Positions 26,311 to 32,315 of a DNA stretch of 32,315 nt are shown in pieces (the first letter of the stretch is position 1; the number at the start of each line of letters is the position of its first letter). Below the pieces are notes generated by a model. The model saw only the letters and a program-made list of their open reading frames with translations. It ran no database searches and had not been told where the DNA came from. Made by a program: the position numbers and the translations under genes. The stretch comes from a bacterium (GTDB lineage Bacteria > Elusimicrobiota > Elusimicrobia > UBA1565 > UBA9628), in NCBI GenBank assembly GCA_021810245.1, contig JAJZJF010000012.1:1-32315 (forward strand). Direction: 5' to 3'.

Positions 26311-26673
26311 ATGGGAAAAAACATTTTTATCGTCGAGGATTTGCCGATCATGCGGGATTTGTTGTCGACTAACCTTGAGAGTTTGGGCCATAAGGTCGTG
26401 GGCTTTGCCGAAAATGGGAAAGAAGCCATCGCTCATTATGCCGAGCATAACCCCGATCTGATGACCTTGGATATTTCGCTTCCCGATATGGACGGGCTTT
26501 TCGTTTTAAAAGAAATACGACTGAAACACCCGCAGGCGAAAATTCTAATCGTGACAGCCAACGATCAAAAAATGCTCCAAAAACAGGCCTTGGCGATGGG
26601 GGCCAGCGGAGTTTTGCTCAAGCCCTTTGTCATTGAGGATGTTACGGCCGCTTTGTCGAAGGTCTTCTCATAA
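26311..26673 (+). CDS. CheY-like response regulator
   Basis: MGKNIFIVEDLPIMRDLLSTNLESLGHKVVGFAENGKEA...MTLDISLPDMDGLFVLKEIR...ILIVTAND...GASGVLLKPF; ATG at 26311, internal to the longer ORF-track call. Confidence 0.92.
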   Translation: MGKNIFIVEDLPIMRDLLSTNLESLGHKVVGFAENGKEAIAHYAEHNPDLMTLDISLPDMDGLFVLKEIRLKHPQAKILIVTANDQKMLQKQALAMGASGVLLKPFVIEDVTAALSKVFS

Positions 26674-26680
26674 TTCATTC

Positions 26681-27274
26681 ATGGAATCTCTTTCCGAGCG
26701 AGAACAGAGACTAATCTTAAACGCGCTTGACGCCGGGGCGCAAAAAACGGCGCAGTACCTTTCTAAGCTGAGCCAAGAATCTTGGAAATGCACCGCTTCT
26801 TCCATCTATCATAATTTTGAAACTCCGCTTTTTTCGACTTTCCCCGATTCCGAGAAACCCTATTGGTCGGCCTATCTTCCCCTTCAAGACGGAGTTCCTT
26901 TGGGGGTTCATCTGATTATGCCTCCCGACAGCGTCGCTTCCTTAGGGCGGGCCTGGAACAAGATTTATAGCCCGATAGACGCCCATACCACGTTTCCCCC
27001 CCAAGACGTAGTCCGAGAAATATCTAATATTGTCGCGCATGGTTTTTGCGGAGAATTGGGAGAGCTTTTTTCAACCATTTTAATTTTGTCTGTCCCGGAA
27101 GTTTTGGAAGGCAGTAGACGCCGTCTGGTAGAAGAAGGGTTTAAAAAAATTGCCGGAGCCAATGTTTTGGTCGTCAGCAATATCGTGATGTCTCAATCTG
27201 ATTTTACGATCCGTTGCGAACTTTATTTCTACGCGGAATCGGAAATGATCAAACTTTTTCTTCGCGGCAACTAG
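26681..27274 (+). CDS. CheC-like / chemotaxis phosphatase-related protein
   Basis: ATG at 26681, 7 nt after the cheY-like stop; EISNIVAHGFCGELGELFSTILILSVPEVLEG resembles the CheC/CheX E..N...G pattern. Confidence 0.6.
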   Translation: MESLSEREQRLILNALDAGAQKTAQYLSKLSQESWKCTASSIYHNFETPLFSTFPDSEKPYWSAYLPLQDGVPLGVHLIMPPDSVASLGRAWNKIYSPIDAHTTFPPQDVVREISNIVAHGFCGELGELFSTILILSVPEVLEGSRRRLVEEGFKKIAGANVLVVSNIVMSQSDFTIRCELYFYAESEMIKLFLRGN

Positions 27275-27289
27275 AGTTCTGCCCTCAGT

Positions 27290-28249
27290 TTAGAGCAGAT
27301 CAAATTCCGAGTGAAGATAAAAAACGGCGGCCGGGGCCAAGACCATTCCCGCCACGCCTAAAATCGCCTCCCCCAGAATAAGCCCCACTAAAATTTCCCA
27401 GGCCGGAACCTTCATCTGCTCTCCGAAAACCTGGCCCTGAATGGGATATTGCGCGTGGTGTAAAACCAAAAGAGAAACAAGCGCGAGAATGGCGGTTCTT
27501 GTCGAAACGGTAAAGGCTGCCGCCAATATGGCGGCGTTGGTGACCGCGCCTCCGATGACGGGCAAAAGCCCCAGAACGAAGGTTGCCGTAATCAAAAAAC
27601 GCATGTAAGGGATTCCCAGGATTAAAAGCAAAAACGAGACCAGTCCCGTGTTGATCAATGAAATCGTAAACTGAGCGCCAAAGGCTTTCTGAAAACCTTT
27701 CATAAAGAGTTCCATCCGAGCCGACATCTCTTCTCTAAGCCTTTCGGAAAACCCGGCTTCGGGATTGGTTTTATTTTTTTCTTCCCAAAAACAGGCGACA
27801 GCGGCAAAGATTGCCAGGGCAATTTGCAGAAATCCCTTGGTTAATAGAGAACTGGCATGGGTGATTTGTCGAAGATTATCCTTGGCGGAACCGGCAATCA
27901 AGGCGCGGATGTCATCGAGATTGTCAAAGGGAAGAGAAATGCCCCATTGATCCGCCAAGGATTTAATTTTGGGAATAAAGAGAGAAACGATCATGGGCGC
28001 GCGAATGGCGGCCAAGTGAACGAAGGCGGCCAGTATCCAGAAAAAAACGGCGGAAATAATTAGAAAGGAAAAAAGGGCGATGAGTTTAGAACTTGTGTTG
28101 CCAAATTTTTTGACGGATATTTTTCTCGCCGATTCAAGTATCAATAGAGAGATCAGTCCCGCCAAGAGAGCCGCTCCCAATTGAAACCAAATAATCAATC
28201 CCGCCGCGATGCCGAAAAGAAAATAAGACGCCTTGCGTTCTACGCTCAT
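27290..28249 (-). CDS. AI-2E family transporter (PerM/YdiK-like permease)
   Basis: 319 aa, multi-TM; FLLLILGIPYMRFLITATFVLGLLPVIGGAVTNAAILAAAF...HHAQYPIQGQVFGEQMKVPAWEILVGLILGEAILGVAGMVLAPA. Confidence 0.85.
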   Translation of the reverse strand: MSVERKASYFLFGIAAGLIIWFQLGAALLAGLISLLILESARKISVKKFGNTSSKLIALFSFLIISAVFFWILAAFVHLAAIRAPMIVSLFIPKIKSLADQWGISLPFDNLDDIRALIAGSAKDNLRQITHASSLLTKGFLQIALAIFAAVACFWEEKNKTNPEAGFSERLREEMSARMELFMKGFQKAFGAQFTISLINTGLVSFLLLILGIPYMRFLITATFVLGLLPVIGGAVTNAAILAAAFTVSTRTAILALVSLLVLHHAQYPIQGQVFGEQMKVPAWEILVGLILGEAILGVAGMVLAPAAVFYLHSEFDLL

Positions 28250-28306
28250 AATTAAAAAAGCATTACTCCTTGCGTTAGTTTATCAAAATGTCCAAAAACT
28301 AAAAAG

Positions 28307-28315
28307 TGTTATAAT
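28307..28315 (+). promoter_or_regulatory. Extended -10 promoter element upstream of the mgtA-like gene
   Basis: TGTTATAAT (TGn-TATAAT); predicted leader of about 115 nt before ATG 28435. Confidence 0.5.
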
Positions 28316-28434
28316 GGATTTCAGGAATTTATTGCAAATTTATTGAAATTTTTTTCGCGGAGTAGCGTGCAAATAAAGCTGATAAAAAAACCGACGCCAA
28401 TTTCGGAGATTGCGTTTCTGGCAAGAAGGCGCTA

Positions 28435-31035
28435 ATGGGAACAATTCCTCAATCTCTCAACTTGATGGACGCTTCCGCTTTAAACGCGCCGGAATTTTTA
28501 GCTCGCGTCTCTTCAAGCGAACAAGGCTTGACCGAAGAAGAAGCTCAAGAGCGCCTGGAAATTTTAGGCCCTAATCTCACCCAGGACCCCAAGGACAAAA
28601 GTTTAATTCTTGATTTTCTTCTGCGTTTTAAAAATCCCCTCATTATTCAGTTAACGGTCATCGCCGCCATTTCTCTTTTCATGGGCGACTTAAGATCGGC
28701 GATCGTGGTTTTTGGGATGCTTTTTTTAAGCGTGATTTTGTCCTATGTCCAGGAAACCCGCTCCAACAACGCGGTCGAGAAACTCATCGCCATGGTTAAA
28801 ACCACGTGCCTGATTTTAAGAAATGGACAAGAACTTTCAATTCCGCCTCAAAATCTCGTTTGCGGAGACCTCGTCCTTCTAGCCGCGGGCTCGATTATCC
28901 CGGCGGATCTTAGGCTTATTTCCGCGAAAGATTTCTTTGTCAGCCAGGCGGCTTTGACCGGCGAATCGATGCCGGTTGAAAAAAATGCTTTTCCATGCGA
29001 CGTTTCGGGAAAGACCATTCTTGAGCTAGGAAATATTTGTTTCCAGGGTTCCAATGTCCTGAGCGGAAGCGCCAAGGGCGTGGTTGTCGTTACTGGCGCC
29101 AAGACCTATTTCGGCGAAATATCTAAAAAATTGGGCGAACAAAAAGTTTTGACCAGTTTTGACAGGGGCATCTCGGATTTTACTTGGCTGATGATCCGAT
29201 TTATGATCGTCATGGTCGCGGTTGTCTTTTTTCTGGTAGGAATTACTCGGGGCGGCTGGCTGGACGCTTTGATGTTTGGACTAGCCGTCGCCGTGGGGTT
29301 GACTCCGGAAATGCTTCCCATGATTGTCACCGTTAACTTATCCAAGGGCGCTCTAATGATGTCGTCAAAAAAGGTGATTGTTAAACGCCTTAACTCGATT
29401 CAAAATCTAGGCGCGATGGACGTTCTCTGCACGGATAAGACCGGAACGCTAACCCAGGACCGGATTATCTTGGAAAAACACGTGGACGTCACCAATCGGG
29501 AATCCGAAGACGTTCTCAGATACGCCTACATGAACAGCTTTTATCAAACAGGGCTCAGAAATCTATTGGACAAGGCGATTTTGTCTCATTCCGATCTGGA
29601 TGTCGAGCGCAGCTGCCGAAAAGTCGACGAGATTCCTTTTGATTTCGTGCGCCGCCGGATGTCGGTCGTCATCGATTACGAGGGAGACCATGTCCTGATA
29701 TGTAAGGGCGCAGTCGAAGAAATTTTTAGCGTCTGTAATCGCTATCAAGTCGATGAGGCCGTCTATCCTTTAATCGACATGCTCAAAAGAGACCTGCTTG
29801 AAGAGTATGAAAGTCTCAGCGCCGATGGGTATCGCGTTTTGGCCGTCGCTTACCGCGATTTTTCGACCGCGAAAGAAAACTTCTCCGCTTCCGACGAAAA
29901 AGATCTCATTTTGCTGGGCTATATCGCTTTTTTTGATCCGCCCAAAGATTCCGCCGCGGTCGCGATAAAAGCTTTAAACCGCGCGGGGGTCGCGGTCAAG
30001 GTCTTGACCGGAGACAATTCCCTGGTGACAAAAAAAGTCTGCAAAGACGTGGGGCTTGAGGTTTCCGAAATTATCACCGGAGACATCCTCCAAAAAATGG
30101 ACCCTCAAAAATTCAAGGAATCGGTATTGAAACATTCGATTTTTGCCCGCTTATCTCCCTCCCAGAAAGAGGAGATTATTACGACCTTGCGCGAGAACGG
30201 GCATGTCGTGGGATTTTTGGGAGACGGCATCAACGACGCCTCGGCGCTTAAAAGTTCCGACGTCGGGATTTCTGTCGATACCGCTTCCGATGTCGCGAAA
30301 GAATCCGCCCATATCGTCTTGCTTGAAAAAAGCCTAATGGTTTTAGACGATGGAATTATCGAGGGGCGAAAGGTTTTTGGAAATATCATTAAATATATCC
30401 GCATGGGGGCTAGCTCTAATTTCGGAAATATGTTTAGCATGCTGGGAGCGGTTTATCTCCTTCCTTTTCTTCCCATGGAGCCCATTCAGATTTTGGTCAA
30501 CAATCTCCTCTATGATTTTTCCCAGGTCGGAATTCCCTTTGATCGGGTAGACGAAGATTATTTGCGAAAGCCCCGAAAATGGGACATCTCTCTTATTAAA
30601 AAATTCATGCTGTATCTTGGACCCGTGAGTTCTCTTTTCGATTACACGACTTTTGCCTTAATGATGTGGTTTTTCGGCTGTCATTTGTTTTCAAATCCCC
30701 AGACTCCGGCATCTACCAAGGAATATTTAGAGCGCTTGTTTCACACCGGCTGGTTTGTCGAATCCTTGATCACTCAAACGTTGGTCGTCCATATTATTAG
30801 AACCCGCCATATCCCCTTTATCCAAAGCTGGGCAAGCCCGGGCTTGTTTTTGACCACTGGGGGCATCGCTTTGATAGCGGCCATTCTGCCCTATTCTCCC
30901 ATTGCGTCCTATATTGGGCTAGTCCCCCTTCCCTGGTCTTTTTGGCCGTGGTTGCTTTTGACTCTTTTTGCCTACGCCCTATTGGCGCATCAGGTCAAGA
31001 TGCGGTTTTTAAATCTCAATCCCGCCGACGCTTAA
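28435..31035 (+). CDS. mgtA: Magnesium-translocating P-type ATPase (MgtA/MgtB-like)
   Basis: 866 aa; DKTGTLTQDRIILEKHVDV, TGESMPVEKNAF, VKVLTGDN, GFLGDGINDASALKSSDVGISVDTASDVAKESAHIVLLEKSLMVLDDGIIEGRKVFGNIIKYI. Confidence 0.92.
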   Translation: MGTIPQSLNLMDASALNAPEFLARVSSSEQGLTEEEAQERLEILGPNLTQDPKDKSLILDFLLRFKNPLIIQLTVIAAISLFMGDLRSAIVVFGMLFLSVILSYVQETRSNNAVEKLIAMVKTTCLILRNGQELSIPPQNLVCGDLVLLAAGSIIPADLRLISAKDFFVSQAALTGESMPVEKNAFPCDVSGKTILELGNICFQGSNVLSGSAKGVVVVTGAKTYFGEISKKLGEQKVLTSFDRGISDFTWLMIRFMIVMVAVVFFLVGITRGGWLDALMFGLAVAVGLTPEMLPMIVTVNLSKGALMMSSKKVIVKRLNSIQNLGAMDVLCTDKTGTLTQDRIILEKHVDVTNRESEDVLRYAYMNSFYQTGLRNLLDKAILSHSDLDVERSCRKVDEIPFDFVRRRMSVVIDYEGDHVLICKGAVEEIFSVCNRYQVDEAVYPLIDMLKRDLLEEYESLSADGYRVLAVAYRDFSTAKENFSASDEKDLILLGYIAFFDPPKDSAAVAIKALNRAGVAVKVLTGDNSLVTKKVCKDVGLEVSEIITGDILQKMDPQKFKESVLKHSIFARLSPSQKEEIITTLRENGHVVGFLGDGINDASALKSSDVGISVDTASDVAKESAHIVLLEKSLMVLDDGIIEGRKVFGNIIKYIRMGASSNFGNMFSMLGAVYLLPFLPMEPIQILVNNLLYDFSQVGIPFDRVDEDYLRKPRKWDISLIKKFMLYLGPVSSLFDYTTFALMMWFFGCHLFSNPQTPASTKEYLERLFHTGWFVESLITQTLVVHIIRTRHIPFIQSWASPGLFLTTGGIALIAAILPYSPIASYIGLVPLPWSFWPWLLLTLFAYALLAHQVKMRFLNLNPADA

Positions 31036-31044
31036 CTTAAAAAA

Positions 31045-31055
31045 GGGACAGTCCC
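31045..31055 (+). repeat. REP-like palindrome core
   Basis: aaaaaaGGGACAGTCCCtattt, 10 nt after the mgtA stop. Confidence 0.85.
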
Positions 31056-31150
31056 TATTTATTTCCTTATTTTTTAAGAATAAAATTGAATATTTGAAAG
31101 ACAAATGTCTCATTTTGTGAAATTATCATTTATTTTTATGGATAAAAAAG

Positions 31151-31161
31151 GGGACTGTCCC
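31151..31161 (+). repeat. REP-like palindrome core
   Basis: aaaaaGGGGACTGTCCCtaattt, 20 nt upstream of the PLP enzyme ATG. Confidence 0.85.
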
Positions 31162-31180
31162 TAATTTGCTAGAATGAATT

Positions 31181-32315
31181 ATGAATACAAAAGGAAAGTT
31201 CTCAACCCGGGCCGTTCATGCCGGGCAAAAGCCCGATCCCGCGACAGGGGCCGTCATGACTCCGGTCTATCTGACCTCAACCTATGTCCAGGAATCTCCC
31301 GGGGTCCACAAGGGATTTGAATATTCAAGAACGCAAAACCCGACTCGAAAGGCCCTGGAAGAAAACCTCGCGGCTTTGGAAAGCGGAGAATATGGCCTTT
31401 GTTTTTCAAGCGGAATGGCGGCTATCAGCGCGGTTATTTCCGCTTTGAATTCCGGAGATCACGTAATTAGCGGAAACGATATTTACGGAGGCACCTACCG
31501 GGTTTTTACCAAGGTCTTTGAGCGCTTTGGAATCCTCTTTGATTTTGTGGATACCACCGATCCCAAAGAGGTTCTTAAAAAAATAACGCCAAAAACAAAG
31601 CTTTTGTGGCTTGAAACCCCGACCAATCCTCTTCTTAACATCACCGATATTTCCGAGGTTTCTAAAATCGCGCACGAAAAAAACGTCTCCGTCGCGGTCG
31701 ACAATACCTTTGCGACTCCTTATCTTCAAGAGCCGCTTACTCTCGGAGCTGATTTGGTCGTTCATTCAAGCACCAAATATATCGGCGGGCATTCCGATGT
31801 CGTGGGAGGCGCGGTAATTACATCGGATAAATCCTGGCATGAACGCCTTAAATTTATTCAAAATTCGGTTGGAGCGGTTCCCGGGCCGATGGACTCTTTT
31901 CTTCTCTTGCGCGGAACCAAGACCCTGGCCTTGAGAATGGAGCGGCATTGCGAAAACGCCCTTAAAATCGCGCGCTTTCTTTCTCAACATCCCAAGGTCT
32001 TAAAGGTCTATTACCCAGGCCTTGAATCCCACAAGGGACATACTCTAGCCAAAAAACAAATGCGGGCTTTTGGCGGAATGATTTCTTTTGAACTCGCGGA
32101 TGGTTTTGAGGCGGCTAAAAAAATGGCCTCTCAAATGAAGATTTTTTCCTTAGCCGAAAGCCTCGGCGGAGTTGAATCGCTAATTGGTCATCCCGCCACG
32201 ATGACCCACGCCGCCATTCCCCGGGAAGAAAGGCTCAAGCGCGGTCTCACTGACGGACTCATTCGCCTCTCTGTCGGAATTGAAGACGCGGAAGACTTGA
32301 TTTCAGATCTAGATC
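31181..32315 (+). CDS. Cystathionine gamma-synthase/lyase family PLP enzyme, truncated by window edge
   Basis: Manual translation: MNTKGKFSTRAVHAGQKPDPATGAVMTPVYLTSTYVQ...YSRTQNPTRKALEENLAALESGEYGLCFSSGMAAISAV...VDNTFATPYLQEPLTLGADLVVHSSTKYIGGHSDVVGGAV...SLGGVESLIGHPATMTHAAIPREERLKRGLTDGLIRLSVGIED. Confidence 0.93.
   Translation, partial: MNTKGKFSTRAVHAGQKPDPATGAVMTPVYLTSTYVQESPGVHKGFEYSRTQNPTRKALEENLAALESGEYGLCFSSGMAAISAVISALNSGDHVISGNDIYGGTYRVFTKVFERFGILFDFVDTTDPKEVLKKITPKTKLLWLETPTNPLLNITDISEVSKIAHEKNVSVAVDNTFATPYLQEPLTLGADLVVHSSTKYIGGHSDVVGGAVITSDKSWHERLKFIQNSVGAVPGPMDSFLLLRGTKTLALRMERHCENALKIARFLSQHPKVLKVYYPGLESHKGHTLAKKQMRAFGGMISFELADGFEAAKKMASQMKIFSLAESLGGVESLIGHPATMTHAAIPREERLKRGLTDGLIRLSVGIEDAEDLISDLD

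Noticed and set aside
947-31161. Interpretation of all palindromes solely as intrinsic terminators
   Set aside because: Several lie in the middle of apparent operons, within coding sequence, or just upstream of starts, and the loop would be only 3 nt; termination may be a side effect for some copies but does not explain the distribution.

Overview
The window looks like a bacterial chromosome segment, possibly Elusimicrobiota or a related lineage (phylum is inference only). About 23 kb of minus-strand genes runs from 24.3 kb down to 1 kb, followed by mostly plus-strand genes. The minus-strand run, in transcription order, encodes: a ~2786-aa secreted repeat protein with a C-terminal FlgD/T9SS-like sorting domain; a PorV/UPF0164-like outer-membrane protein with a TPR tail; one ORF joining a sensor histidine kinase to a truncated FliF-like and FliG-like protein; a coiled-coil protein; MotA; MotB; a HEAT-repeat protein; a CHASE2-adenylate cyclase; a DUF3307 membrane protein; thiolase; histidine ammonia-lyase; and a MscS-type TM protein. 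The right part encodes a degenerate-receiver OmpR-like regulator, a receiver protein, CheY, a CheC-like protein, an AI-2E family transporter, an MgtA-type P-ATPase and a trans-sulfuration PLP enzyme. There are two tRNAs (Val-CAC, Asp-GTC). Two signals stand out. (1) A dense dispersed palindrome family, GGGAC(A/T)GTCCC, usually with A-tract/T-tract flanks: 16 intact cores plus one split by a 63-bp insert. A RAYT-like Y1 transposase sits amid five co-oriented copies, and some cores lie inside coding sequence, including signal peptides. (2) A stripped-down flagellar-type motor module (MotA/MotB plus a FliF-C/FliG fusion, with no rod, hook, filament or export genes in the window) beside a PorV/T9SS-like secretion and surface-protein locus. 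A candidate small RNA with a consensus-like promoter and a strong terminator lies at about 24480-24567.
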